This document shows, piece after piece, positions 16,678-25,904 of a DNA stretch of 30,641 bases. The translations under genes and the position numbers were made by a program. Origin of the DNA: an uncultured Fidelibacterota bacterium (lineage in GTDB: Bacteria; Fidelibacterota; Marinisomatia; SCGC-AAA003-L08; D37C17); the NCBI GenBank assembly GCA_913049525.1, contig CAJWYZ010000001.1, positions 1 to 30,641 of the forward strand. Direction: 5' to 3'. Numbering within the stretch: the first letter of the stretch is position 1; each line of letters begins with the position of its first letter. Below the pieces are notes generated by a model. It ran no database searches, was not told the origin of the DNA, and saw only the letters and a program-made list of their open reading frames with translations.

Positions 16678-18033
16678 CTAGCCTTCTGCCTCCGCCAAAT
16701 TCAATCCATCCTGAATAATTCCAGTAATATCCATTTTTGAAGCATCTGTAAAAGAGCATAATGCAAAATCTTCAGGATCACATTCATAAATTCCTAACTG
16801 CTCCATAGTTTCAATATCATTTGCTATAATAGATTTCAATAACATCGTTGGCAATATATCTAGAGGCATTACTTTCTCAATGGCTCCAATAGGTAGTATT
16901 GCACGTTTTCCACCATTCATTGCAGTGGAAAGCACTTTTTCTCTTTTTGGAAATAATGTAGATAAAAATGTATAAGATAGAGAATATTTGCTCAATCCAG
17001 GACCAATCCATCCCAGAAATTCTCTATTTATTTCATCTGGAATGACTGTGAGCGATTCATGATAATATCCAATAGCATTGTCCAATTTTGAAATAGAGCC
17101 TGAAAGCACATCACCTGAAATTATACGAGAATCCTTTTCTACTTTATTTTTAGAAAGAATATCTGAAATTAATGTACCGCGATTTACAGAATAATGCATT
17201 CTATCAGCAATAGAGCTCCCGGCAACCGTAATAATTTTTCTATAATTCTGTTTTCCAGTTAAAAAGAGATTTCCAATTAAACCAACATCTTGAATAGAAA
17301 TATACCAAATTGAATCATCTTTATTTTTAATTGGGTCAATTTGAGAAACATGAATGCCTACATTTCCAGAAGGGTGTGGTCCAGAATAAGTATGCTGTTG
17401 AATATTTTGTAACTCTGACAATTTAGAATTAATAACCTTTTTGGGACTTACCAAATTAACTGACCCTGTTGTTAATAATTGTAAAACATTAATTCCTGCC
17501 TGAATATTATCTTTGGGAATTTTATCAAGAATTACTTCTAAATCAGCTGCAAAAGGTGCAGTAGACATAGTAGAAATAAAAATCGCTTTCGGAGGCAAGT
17601 GTGGAATGGCAATTTTTGAAAAAGGTCTTCTGCGTAAAGCTGGCCATAATCCAGATTTGCATAATATATCAGTGACATCCGTTGGGTCTAATTCATATAT
17701 TTTGCCTAAGGCATATTGATCAAATGACATCTCGCCGGCATTTTCATCAACTCGAATGGTTATAAATTCAATTCGCCTTCTTTCTCCGAAGTAAATATCC
17801 TCAACAATACCCGCATTTGGTGATGTAAATAATATATTAGGATTATTCTTATCATTATAAACAGCCTGCCCTTTCTTCAGAGTTTCGCCAACTTTAACCA
17901 ATAATTTAGGTTTAACCCCAGGAAAATCTGATGGGTGTAATTTTATAAAGGCACTGTCATTAATATCTTGAACTGATTTAGCAGGCGCACCTACCAGTTT
18001 TAAATCATGCCCTTTTCGAATGTGAATGTTCAA
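16678..18033 (-). CDS. nqrA: Na+-translocating NADH:quinone reductase subunit A
   Basis: NqrA is the cytoplasmic subunit without redox cofactor that binds to NqrB. The 451-residue length is normal, and the first residues NIHIRKGHDLKLVGAP match the family start (IxIKKGLDLPIxGxP). SGPHPSGNVGIHVSQIDPI, the conserved GPHPAGxxGTHI-type loop, is present. The start codon is TTG at 18031-18033: a stop lies three codons upstream and no ATG fits, so this is well determined despite the absence of a Shine-Dalgarno sequence. It follows the thioesterase stop by 6 bp, so nqr transcription may come from the nuo side as well as from a local promoter. Confidence 0.96.
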   Translation of the reverse strand: MNIHIRKGHDLKLVGAPAKSVQDINDSAFIKLHPSDFPGVKPKLLVKVGETLKKGQAVYNDKNNPNILFTSPNAGIVEDIYFGERRRIEFITIRVDENAGEMSFDQYALGKIYELDPTDVTDILCKSGLWPALRRRPFSKIAIPHLPPKAIFISTMSTAPFAADLEVILDKIPKDNIQAGINVLQLLTTGSVNLVSPKKVINSKLSELQNIQQHTYSGPHPSGNVGIHVSQIDPIKNKDDSIWYISIQDVGLIGNLFLTGKQNYRKIITVAGSSIADRMHYSVNRGTLISDILSKNKVEKDSRIISGDVLSGSISKLDNAIGYYHESLTVIPDEINREFLGWIGPGLSKYSLSYTFLSTLFPKREKVLSTAMNGGKRAILPIGAIEKVMPLDILPTMLLKSIIANDIETMEQLGIYECDPEDFALCSFTDASKMDITGIIQDGLNLAEAEG

Positions 18034-18039
18034 ATCTGA

Positions 18040-18519
18040 TTAATTATTTTTACTGCGTTTAATTCTATCTCTGCGTTGATTGTATCGTTCCCTGCCTGCA
18101 GAAAAACGAGTGTGTTCAATTTCAGTTTCAGGATTCACATTTGATATTTTTTGAGGTTTTCCATTTTCGTTTAGAGAAACAAATGTTAAATAGGCTGAAA
18201 CAGTATGACGAGTATTGCCAGTTTTAGGATTTTCAGATTCTATTCTGACACCAACTTCCATGGAAGAACCTCCTGTAAAATTCACAGATGATTTTAAAAT
18301 CATTATGTCACCCATTTTAGCAGGAGCTAAAAAATCTAATTGGTCTACACTGGCAGTAACCACTGCAGACCGAGCATGCTTATAAGCCGACATGGCTGCA
18401 CACATATCCATGAGATGCATTACCCTTCCACCGAGAACATTTCCTAATAAATTTGTGTCATTTGGCAATACCAATTCATGCATAATAACCTGCGTATCTT
18501 TGACTGTCTTCTTACTCAT
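18040..18519 (-). CDS. Acyl-CoA thioesterase, hotdog fold (YciA/BFIT-like)
   Basis: The 159-residue single hotdog domain has NVLGGRVMHLMDMCAAMSAY. Asn27, the Gly pair 30-31 and Asp38 form the conserved Nx3GGxxMxxMD motif on the central helix, followed by VVTASVDQLDFLAPAKMGD. This is the acyl-CoA thioesterase 4HBT class, which hydrolyses medium- or long-chain acyl-CoA; the exact substrate cannot be read from sequence. The C terminus is basic (RRDRIKRSKNN). It sits between nuoN and nqrA in the same direction, with GAGGTG in the nuoN end as a possible ribosome-binding site. A link to respiration is not evident. Confidence 0.9.
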   Translation of the reverse strand: MSKKTVKDTQVIMHELVLPNDTNLLGNVLGGRVMHLMDMCAAMSAYKHARSAVVTASVDQLDFLAPAKMGDIMILKSSVNFTGGSSMEVGVRIESENPKTGNTRHTVSAYLTFVSLNENGKPQKISNVNPETEIEHTRFSAGRERYNQRRDRIKRSKNN

Positions 18520-18526
18520 TCAGTAA

Positions 18527-19993
18527 TTACACCTCAAATAAATGGATAGAATTATCAATAAATTCAATGAGAGGCTCCCAATATATGAAAAAAAGAAGAT
18601 TTTGTGCAGAAAATAGAATAATAGACCATTTTATAACTGAATGTGCCTCTATAGCTTCTACTGGCGTCTCAACCTCATCAAGATACATTGCCTTTACAAT
18701 GCTGAAATAATAATATAAAGAGACTACTGAATTTAATATTGCAACAACCGCAAGCCAGTAGAATTGTTGGTGCTTAAATAATTCGGCAAACACATACACT
18801 TTTCCAACAAATCCGGCTGTTGGGGGTAAGCCCGTTAATGATAATAGTGATAAAACCATAAATGCAGAAAGTATGGGATTAATTCTCCCCATTCCTTTCC
18901 AATCATCAATAACATGAGCATTTAATTTGTTTGATGCAAAGATAGCCATATAAAATGCAGAAAGATTCATAAAGAGATAAATGAATAGGTATAGCATTAT
19001 AGCCCTTACTGCTTCAGGACTTATAAATACAAAAGCCATTAACATAAATCCCACATGAGAAATACTTGAGTATGCCAAAAGTCTTTTCACATCCTTTTGT
19101 TGAATAGCAAGAAGATTTCCCAATGTCATGGTGATGGCAGATGCCACTGCAATTAAAGCCGGCCAATTAATTCCATTTAGCGTTACTGCACCTTCTGAAA
19201 TTCCCCCAACGGTAAACATTGTATAAAATATTCGAATTAAAATAGCAAATCCTGCTGCTTTTGGTGCAACAGATAGAAATGCAGTAATTGGAGTTGGCGC
19301 ACCTTCATAGACATCCGGGGTCCAAAAATGAAAAGGTACCATAGATATTTTATAACCAAATCCTGCTAGAATTAAAATTAGAGGAAAATATATTGTGAGA
19401 GGAAATTCAATAATTTGGAGAGCACTGCTTATACCGGAGATATCTGTTGAACCAGTAATACCATATAAAATGCTTAAACCAAATAACATGAGTCCTGATG
19501 CCAAAGATCCGAAAATTACATATTTTAAAGAGGCCTCATTTGACTCTTTGTCATTTTTTAACATCCCAGCAAGAATATAGCTAGGGATACTTACCAGCTC
19601 AATAGATAGATAAATCATTAAAAGATTCACTGAGGATGACATGAGAAATAACCCTAGTAGCACAATTAATAGCAGACAGTTGTATTCAGATGCGTATTTT
19701 TTATCAAGCTGCCTATCAAACCTTGAAATTAATATTATAGAAAATGTAGCAAATAGAAAAATATATTTAAAATAGTGAGAAAAAGGGTCCAAAGCTATCA
19801 TTCCCATAAACAGGCTATGAGACTCTCCATAATTTTGACAAAGAAAAAAAGCCGACGCAATAATTGAAGCAAGCGCTAAATTAAATGTGTAAGGCTTCGT
19901 GGAAGGAATAATATCCAAAATGATAATCAGCAATATAGCTGAAATTATAATTAACTCAGGGATATAATATGATAAGCTGCTAAGGTTCGACAT
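18527..19993 (-). CDS. nuoN: NADH:quinone oxidoreductase (complex I) subunit N
   Basis: This 488-residue antiporter-like membrane subunit of the proton-pumping arm has about 14 helices. The key Glu132 is in YLSIELVSIPSYILAG, followed by SLKYVIFGSLASG; LLAYSSISHVGFML is the conserved helix with the broken-helix/Lys region. It is last in the nuo cluster, 10 bp after nuoM. ATG at 19993 has only a weak upstream purine tract. Confidence 0.96.
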   Translation of the reverse strand: MSNLSSLSYYIPELIIISAILLIIILDIIPSTKPYTFNLALASIIASAFFLCQNYGESHSLFMGMIALDPFSHYFKYIFLFATFSIILISRFDRQLDKKYASEYNCLLLIVLLGLFLMSSSVNLLMIYLSIELVSIPSYILAGMLKNDKESNEASLKYVIFGSLASGLMLFGLSILYGITGSTDISGISSALQIIEFPLTIYFPLILILAGFGYKISMVPFHFWTPDVYEGAPTPITAFLSVAPKAAGFAILIRIFYTMFTVGGISEGAVTLNGINWPALIAVASAITMTLGNLLAIQQKDVKRLLAYSSISHVGFMLMAFVFISPEAVRAIMLYLFIYLFMNLSAFYMAIFASNKLNAHVIDDWKGMGRINPILSAFMVLSLLSLTGLPPTAGFVGKVYVFAELFKHQQFYWLAVVAILNSVVSLYYYFSIVKAMYLDEVETPVEAIEAHSVIKWSIILFSAQNLLFFIYWEPLIEFIDNSIHLFEV

Positions 19994-20003
19994 AACTATG
20001 CTA

Positions 20004-21575
20004 CTATATTACAGACTGCACTATTTGAATAATGCCATCCATTGCCGGAGCAATCATATCCAATAATGGTGCGGGATATACACCAAACCATAGGACAATG
20101 ATGGCTAGTGGGATTATGGTTATAAGTTCCCGTCCAGTAATATCAGTTAAATCCTTATATGCTTCATTTAGTGGACCCAGAAATATTCTTTGATAGGCTC
20201 GTAAAAAGTAGATGGCATTCAATAGTATACCCAATGTCCCGATAATAGTTAGGGTTCTAAATACACTAAATCCGCCAATAAAACACATTGCCTCACTTAT
20301 AAATCCTGACATTGCTGGCAAGCCAAGTCCGGCAAAAAATGCCATTGCTACAAATGCAGTATAAACAGGAACCTTTGCTCCAATACCACCGAATGCAATT
20401 TGTCCAGCTAGCTCAGGCTGTTTATAATCTTGAGGGAAAATAATCCAACGATGGTGAGCTCTTTCATAAATCATTCCCACTAATAAAAACAACATAGCAG
20501 TAATTGTGCCATGATTAAACATTTGCATCAGCGCACCATTTAATCCCGCCTGAGCACCTTCAGGACTTTCACTAATGACAGCCGCCATTCCAAGTAGTAC
20601 GTATCCCATATGACTTACGGATGAATATGCAACCATCTTTTTCATATCTATTTGGGCGATGGCATTAACAGCCCCCCATATAATATTGATTACACCTAGG
20701 ACGGCAAGTATGTAGGAAAAGTTTACCACTTCACCCGGAAGTAATGGATAGCTAATTCTCAGCAAGCCGTAAGTACCCATTTTAAGCAATACTCCCGCTA
20801 GAATAACAGATATAGCCGTAGGCGCCTCAACATGGGCCAATGGAAGCCAGGTATGAAATGGGAACACAGGCACTTTTATTGCAAATCCTATAAAGAGTGA
20901 GATCCATATCAGGTATTTCACACTCATTCCCCATATTTCTGCATCAATGCTCCCAGCGGTCTGAATAAGCGTAATTAGGCTAAAGGTATGGGGATCCGAA
21001 TAGTAATACAATGCCAGCATTGCCAACAACATAAATACAGAGCCAAACAATGTGTACAAAAAGAATTTAATAGCAGCATACATACGCTGCGGACCACCCC
21101 ACATCCCGATCAAAAAATACATAGGAAGCAACATTACTTCCCAAAAAATATAAAAGAGGAAGAAATCCATGGATAAAAACACACCCATCATTCCAGCATC
21201 TAATAGTAAAAATAAAGAAAAATATCCAAGAGCCTGTTTTTCAATATTCCAACTTGCAATTATACATATACATGAAAGAAGGGCTGTAAGCAGTACCATT
21301 GGCATACTTAAACCATCAACCCCTAAATAATATTGAATATTAAAATGGGTAATCCAATCTAATTGAACGGTAAAAGGAGATTCCGTAATTGACATTGCGG
21401 GATTAAAATTTGAATATAAAACCCACGACAAAAACAACTGGAGGGATGTTGTGACGAGCGCTATCCATTTATAAATATGTGGATTTTCTTTCCCATACAG
21501 TTTTGCAAACGGCAACATGATAATTGCACCAGCTACCGGTAGAAAAATTAATAATGTGAGTATTGAAGACTCCAT
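20004..21575 (-). CDS. nuoM: Complex I subunit M
   Basis: This 523-residue antiporter-like subunit has Glu146 in FYIFWEVMLLPMYFLIG, which corresponds to the essential Glu144 of E. coli. It also has YAAIKFFLYTLFGSVFML, FHTWLPLAHVEAPTAISVIL and VAYSSVSHMGYVLLG. A histidine-containing loop (ERAHHRW) is present as usual. ATG at 21575 is preceded by AGAGGA (21580-21585). The gene lies between nuoL and nuoN with short gaps. Confidence 0.97.
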   Translation of the reverse strand: MESSILTLLIFLPVAGAIIMLPFAKLYGKENPHIYKWIALVTTSLQLFLSWVLYSNFNPAMSITESPFTVQLDWITHFNIQYYLGVDGLSMPMVLLTALLSCICIIASWNIEKQALGYFSLFLLLDAGMMGVFLSMDFFLFYIFWEVMLLPMYFLIGMWGGPQRMYAAIKFFLYTLFGSVFMLLAMLALYYYSDPHTFSLITLIQTAGSIDAEIWGMSVKYLIWISLFIGFAIKVPVFPFHTWLPLAHVEAPTAISVILAGVLLKMGTYGLLRISYPLLPGEVVNFSYILAVLGVINIIWGAVNAIAQIDMKKMVAYSSVSHMGYVLLGMAAVISESPEGAQAGLNGALMQMFNHGTITAMLFLLVGMIYERAHHRWIIFPQDYKQPELAGQIAFGGIGAKVPVYTAFVAMAFFAGLGLPAMSGFISEAMCFIGGFSVFRTLTIIGTLGILLNAIYFLRAYQRIFLGPLNEAYKDLTDITGRELITIIPLAIIVLWFGVYPAPLLDMIAPAMDGIIQIVQSVI

Positions 21576-21587
21576 ATTATCCTCTTT

Positions 21588-23651
21588 TTAAAATTGTTGA
21601 AAAACAATGATGAGCAGTAATAATCCCATAATACCTCCAAGGAGATAATTCTGCACAACACCATTTTGTGTTAATTTAAGATTCCTTCCAAAATATTGCG
21701 TAAGTCGACCAAATCCATCTACAATCTTCTGATCTAGCCAGTTGTAATCTGCTTCTCCAGATTTATCTGAAAGCTTAATAGTGATCCAGCCCCATCCATC
21801 AATAAATTTCTGATCATATAAATCCCAATCTAACTTGGAGCATAACCAGGAGAAAGCAAGAAATGGTTTATATAGTAGAATATTATAAATTTCATCAATA
21901 TAAAATTTGTTAAATGATAAATTGTACAGTTTAACTTTATTCAAAGTATTAGCCACTTTTTTGGCATCGATACTTTTAAATAAATAAAAAAGTATGGCCA
22001 TTAATATTCCAATGCCGGCTACCGCCAGAGAAATCATCATTGCAGAATGGTGAGCATGATGCAACCCTTCCTCAACTTCATGCATATTCAAGCCAGCTAC
22101 ATTGTCAACCATGGGCACTGCATGAGTGAACCAGCCATGACTATCGAATGGATTTATTGTAGAAGGCAGCGTAAAGAAAATTGCAAAGCTTAGTCCAGCT
22201 AATAATATAAGGGGAAAAGTCATTTTAAATGGGGATTCATGAACATGTGAATAAATATCTTTATTTTGAGAATTGCCAAAGAAGGTCATGAAAATCAATC
22301 TGAACATATAAAAAGCAGTAATTACTGCAGCACCAAACCCTGCAATTGGCAAAAATAAGGACCACCCATGGTGGTAGTGATAATATGATAATGAGCCCGC
22401 CAAGACGGCATCTTTAGATAAAAATCCTGAGAAAAATGGAACCCCTGAAATCGCAAGAGTAGAAATGAACATTGCCCAGAAAGTAATGGGCATTTTATCT
22501 CTCAATCCGCCCATATTTCGCATATCTTGGGGATCTGTATCATGATCTTTCAATTCATGTAGAGCATGATGCATTGCATGAATTACCGAACCACTGCATA
22601 GAAAGAGACATGCTTTAAACATGGCGTGGGTGGTAAGGTGGAAAAATCCGGCCTGATAGGCCCCAACTCCTAAGGCCATAATCATATAACCTAATTGGCT
22701 AACTGTAGAATAGGCTAAGACCCTTTTTATATCATTTTGAGTTATGGCAATAATGGCTGCCATTAAAGCGGTAATTCCGCCAACGTATGCAATGATCTCC
22801 AAGGCATCCGGAGTTAATATTGGGAAAATACGAACAACCATATAGACTCCAGCTGCCACCATTGTTGCAGCGTGAATTAACGCACTTACCGGAGTAGGGC
22901 CTTCCATTGCATCGGGCAACCAAATATGAAGTGGAAATTGTGCTGACTTTCCAACAGCACCCATAAATACTAACACTCCAGCAATAGTTAACAATGTCAT
23001 ATCTCCAGAAAATGCACCATTGTGAACACCTTCAATGAGTCCGGAAATTTGGAATGAACCAATCTCAAAAAAGAGAATCATAATTCCGATAAACATGCCA
23101 ATATCTCCCACCCTGTTGGTGAGGAAAGCTTTCTTTGATGCATTGGCAGCACTTTCTTTTTCAAACCAAAATCCAATAAGAAGATATGAACTCAGCCCCA
23201 CCAATTCCCAAAATATATACATCATTACCAGACTGTCCGCCAATACAATACCGTTCATTGAGAATGTAAAAATTCCCAAAAAGGCAAAATAGCGAGAATA
23301 TCTGGGATCACCTTTCATATATTCCACGGAATATAAATGTACTAAAAATGAAATAAGGGCCACAACCAACAACATTATTGCCGCCACGTTATTGATAAGA
23401 AATCCTAAATCTACACTGAATTTACCCGTAGTAAACCATTCTATAGATGTTTCAAGAATAGGCTCCGTTCCATGATGAAATACATTGGAAAAAAAGCGGA
23501 TTGCTACAGCTAACATTCCACCAATAAGTGCTAGTGAAACCAAATGCGCTTTATCGCCAAACTTTTTACCAAAGAAGATGAGAATGGCAAAAGATAAAAG
23601 GGGCAAAAATAGATTTAATAATGCCAAGGTTAAATTTGAATTATCCATCAT
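21588..23651 (-). CDS. nuoL: Complex I subunit L
   Basis: This is the largest antiporter-like subunit, 687 residues. It has Glu149 in YIFWELVGLSSYLLIGFW, then KKAFLTNRVGDIG, FPLHIWLPDAMEGPTPVSAL and VLAYSTVSQLGYM. After the core it continues with the long C-terminal part that forms the lateral helix along the membrane arm. Several histidine-rich loops (HHALHELKDHD; GLHHAHHSA) are conspicuous. Two ATG codons in tandem (23651 and 23648) offer starts; the first overlaps the nuoK stop by 1 bp. Confidence 0.97.
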   Translation of the reverse strand: MMDNSNLTLALLNLFLPLLSFAILIFFGKKFGDKAHLVSLALIGGMLAVAIRFFSNVFHHGTEPILETSIEWFTTGKFSVDLGFLINNVAAIMLLVVALISFLVHLYSVEYMKGDPRYSRYFAFLGIFTFSMNGIVLADSLVMMYIFWELVGLSSYLLIGFWFEKESAANASKKAFLTNRVGDIGMFIGIMILFFEIGSFQISGLIEGVHNGAFSGDMTLLTIAGVLVFMGAVGKSAQFPLHIWLPDAMEGPTPVSALIHAATMVAAGVYMVVRIFPILTPDALEIIAYVGGITALMAAIIAITQNDIKRVLAYSTVSQLGYMIMALGVGAYQAGFFHLTTHAMFKACLFLCSGSVIHAMHHALHELKDHDTDPQDMRNMGGLRDKMPITFWAMFISTLAISGVPFFSGFLSKDAVLAGSLSYYHYHHGWSLFLPIAGFGAAVITAFYMFRLIFMTFFGNSQNKDIYSHVHESPFKMTFPLILLAGLSFAIFFTLPSTINPFDSHGWFTHAVPMVDNVAGLNMHEVEEGLHHAHHSAMMISLAVAGIGILMAILFYLFKSIDAKKVANTLNKVKLYNLSFNKFYIDEIYNILLYKPFLAFSWLCSKLDWDLYDQKFIDGWGWITIKLSDKSGEADYNWLDQKIVDGFGRLTQYFGRNLKLTQNGVVQNYLLGGIMGLLLLIIVFQQF

Positions 23652-23959
23652 CAGCCTTTTAACAAGTCAGCAGCATCAACATCAACACTGCCAACATTTT
23701 TAAATAAATTAATCACAATTGCTAATGCAACTGCAGCTTCTGCAGCGGCCAATACAATTACAAAAATACTGAATACATGACCATCTAAATTCTGCATTCC
23801 TCCAAATCTATTAAAAGCAATAAAGTTGATATTTGCTGAATTTAAGATTAATTCAATGCCCATGAGTATTGCAATTGCGTTTTTCCTTGTCACGACACCA
23901 TAAATTCCCATGGAGAATAACATGGCGGCAATTGTTAAGTATGATTGAAGAGAATCCAT
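23651..23959 (-). CDS. nuoK: Complex I subunit K
   Basis: This small membrane subunit has 102 residues and three helices. The two conserved intramembrane glutamates are visible: Glu36 in MGIELILNSANINF and Glu74 in AAAEAAVALA. The ATG at 23957-23959 overlaps the nuoJ stop as TGATG; a TTG one codon upstream is less likely. Confidence 0.96.
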   Translation of the reverse strand: MDSLQSYLTIAAMLFSMGIYGVVTRKNAIAILMGIELILNSANINFIAFNRFGGMQNLDGHVFSIFVIVLAAAEAAVALAIVINLFKNVGSVDVDAADLLKG

Positions 23960-24444
23960 CAATTCCTCCTCGATAATAATGCAGCACCCATTAAAGCTGC
24001 TAATAATAAGATAGAAATTATTTCAAATGGTAAAAGGTAATCTGTTAAAAGCAGTTTGCCTATAGAACCCACTGTAGCATCTCGAGACTGCTCACTGCCA
24101 ATATTCCAGGGAGTATTGAAAATAACTGCTACTTGCATAACAAATATTGCAAATGCTCCCATTCCTCCAATAAACTGATTAGCACTACTTGACGCAATAC
24201 TTGGAGAATCAATTTTGCTGGTGAGCATTACGCCAAAAATAATCAACACTAAAATACCGCCTACATAAATTACAATTTGCGTAGCTGCAATAAAATCAGC
24301 ATATAGAAAAACATATAATCCCGCTGTTCCAAAAAGGGTAAATAAAAGCGATACCGCTGAATGAATCAGATTAGGAGAAAATACAACCCAAAATGCTGAT
24401 GCAATTACCAAAGCAGCCATGAATAAAAATAAGTACTCAGCCAT
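23959..24444 (-). CDS. nuoJ: Complex I subunit J
   Basis: The 161-residue membrane subunit has five helices. The third carries the family motif QIVIYVGGILVLIIFGVML, with the pi-bulge Tyr/Gly region implicated in coupling. The start ATG overlaps the nuoI stop as TAATG, and the stop overlaps nuoK as TGATG. The C terminus ALLSRRN is typical. Confidence 0.95.
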   Translation of the reverse strand: MAEYLFLFMAALVIASAFWVVFSPNLIHSAVSLLFTLFGTAGLYVFLYADFIAATQIVIYVGGILVLIIFGVMLTSKIDSPSIASSSANQFIGGMGAFAIFVMQVAVIFNTPWNIGSEQSRDATVGSIGKLLLTDYLLPFEIISILLLAALMGAALLSRRN

Positions 24445-25904
24445 TAATTCCCACTTCCCAGTTTATTGAGAATTGTATTCGTGGCATCATCCAATTTTCC
24501 AGCTTCTGTTAAGCCAGCACGGAGATCAGCAATGACTTCAGTTCTTGTTTTGCCAGTCCTCTTCCCTGCCATAAAGATTTTCTTGGCCATTCCTCGGGTC
24601 ATTTTATCATCAATGCCATTTAAATCTGCAATCTCAAACAGAGGCAAATCTCCTACAGGTTCTACTACAGCCTCCTCAGTGGATTCGGCTAGTTTTTCTG
24701 CTTCAACGGGCGCTGAGACTTTTGCAGCAGCTCCAGAAAATGAATTTAATAAGTCTTCAGTAGCAGTATCTAATTTCCCCGCATCAGTAAGTGCCTTACG
24801 GACAGCCTCCACTTTATCCTCACCAGAGCGTTTGGCAGCGATGAAAGCTTTTTTAGCAGTCCCTCTTGCCATCTTATCTTCAATAGCATTCAGGTCTTTT
24901 ATATCAAATTCTTTCATTTCAACAGCTTCTGGAGCATCAGGAACACTTTCCACCTTAACATCTCCCCCTGCCTCCACTGCTGGCGCAACGGCTTTTGAGG
25001 GTGATGCTGATAATCCGTCTAAAATAGACTGAATTTCATCGGACATTTTCCCAGCGTCACTTAATGCCTGAGCTACATCAGCTAATATTGCTACGGCATC
25101 TTTGCCTCCTCTTTTGGCAGCCATAAATGCTTTCTTAGCAATACCTCTACACATCTTGTCAGATATATCATTAAAAGATTTTATTTCGAGCTCACCAGAA
25201 CTTTCACTGGTTTGCGTAGCAGGCTTTGCAGTTGAAATAGGAGTGTCAGTTTTAATGGGAGCTGTAATAGGATCAGGTTTAACAGATTTTACTTCACCTT
25301 TTAATTCAACTCCATCATTATGTTTTGCCAATTTAACATCCCTTTGATCCAACCATTTTTCTCCACCAGCATCTCGAATTGCTTCATCAGTAGCATCTGC
25401 AAACTCAAAAATCATTCCATCTCTCTTGTATTGACTAAATTCATAATCAATTTCATGTTTTTCAGCATTTGGTCCGCCTACCATGTAAATACAATCTTCA
25501 GGACATGGAAAAACACAGAGATTACAGTACATACATTCAGACATATCAATTGTAAAACGACTTACAATCATTTTTTTCTGCGTGTCGTTGGATGTCATTC
25601 CACAATCAATCTCACTTCCCTTAGGTGGTTTAATAGAATCAATTTTTATGCAATCTACAGGGCAGGCTCGCTCACACTGCATGCAGGCAATACAATCATC
25701 AATATCTACGTGGAGGCGTGAACGTATCAGATTGTATTCAGAGTGATTGAATCCAATATTTCGCTCAGGAACTGGCCATTTTTCATGAGGGTACTGTAAT
25801 GTCGCAACCAATTCCTTTTTATTTCTAAAATGATCCATGGTGAGCTTCATTCCTGTTAAAAATGATTTTACACCATAAACAATATTGTTTAAATACTCAC
25901 TCAT
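24444..25904 (-). CDS. nuoI: Complex I subunit I (two [4Fe-4S] ferredoxin-like) with a three-repeat C-terminal extension
   Basis: Residues 1-195 are a normal NuoI: an amphipathic N-terminal helix, then Cys71/74/77/81 in CIACMQCERAC and Cys124/127/130/134 in CMYCNLCVFPC, the N6a/N6b ligands carrying electrons to N2 in NuoB. Each motif is followed by an extra cysteine (85 and 138), as seen in some Bacteroidota/Chlorobi-type sequences. NuoI normally ends near residue 160-200. Here about 285 residues follow: a charged, Thr/Pro-rich linker, then three helical repeats (about 241-298, 333-390, 423-482) joined by Ala/Pro/Glu/Val-rich linkers. The frame is unbroken, the flanking overlaps with nuoH and nuoJ are exact, and codon use looks like the neighbours, so the extension is genuinely part of the gene. 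Its function is unknown. Confidence 0.96.
   Translation of the reverse strand: MSEYLNNIVYGVKSFLTGMKLTMDHFRNKKELVATLQYPHEKWPVPERNIGFNHSEYNLIRSRLHVDIDDCIACMQCERACPVDCIKIDSIKPPKGSEIDCGMTSNDTQKKMIVSRFTIDMSECMYCNLCVFPCPEDCIYMVGGPNAEKHEIDYEFSQYKRDGMIFEFADATDEAIRDAGGEKWLDQRDVKLAKHNDGVELKGEVKSVKPDPITAPIKTDTPISTAKPATQTSESSGELEIKSFNDISDKMCRGIAKKAFMAAKRGGKDAVAILADVAQALSDAGKMSDEIQSILDGLSASPSKAVAPAVEAGGDVKVESVPDAPEAVEMKEFDIKDLNAIEDKMARGTAKKAFIAAKRSGEDKVEAVRKALTDAGKLDTATEDLLNSFSGAAAKVSAPVEAEKLAESTEEAVVEPVGDLPLFEIADLNGIDDKMTRGMAKKIFMAGKRTGKTRTEVIADLRAGLTEAGKLDDATNTILNKLGSGN
24459..25184 (-). repeat. Three imperfect tandem protein repeats in the NuoI C terminus
   Basis: Copies map to about 25011-25184, 24735-24908 and 24459-24638 (transcription order). 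All share D-K-M-x-R-G-x-A-K-K-x-F-x-A-x-K-R-x-G, a variable helical stretch, A-G-K-(L/M) and a terminal I/L-L-x-x-L/F. Periodicity is 94 and then 90 residues, including linkers rich in Ala, Pro, Glu and Val. Copies 2 and 3 are the most alike. The second half varies in length: copy 3 has about three more residues than copy 2. The pattern of small helical modules on flexible Ala/Pro linkers resembles the architecture of swinging-arm or docking proteins, but I do not recognise the module. Confidence 0.85.

Noticed and set aside
12313..18033. Rnf complex instead of Na+-NQR
   Set aside because: The gene order A-F, the NqrA and NqrF domain content (NqrF with [2Fe-2S], FAD and NAD domains) and the presence of nqrM-like and apbE genes fit Na+-NQR; RnfB/RnfC-type ferredoxin subunits are absent.
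24466..25032. 188-codon open frame on the plus strand opposite nuoI
   Set aside because: It is the mirror of the repeat region: its Ala/Ser-rich product repeats with the same period as the NuoI modules, has no recognisable domain, and results from biased codons on the real strand.
25320..25721. 133-codon plus-strand open frame opposite the NuoI ferredoxin domain
   Set aside because: It lies antisense to the conserved cysteine motifs of NuoI; the hydrophobic, aromatic-rich product is a complement artefact.
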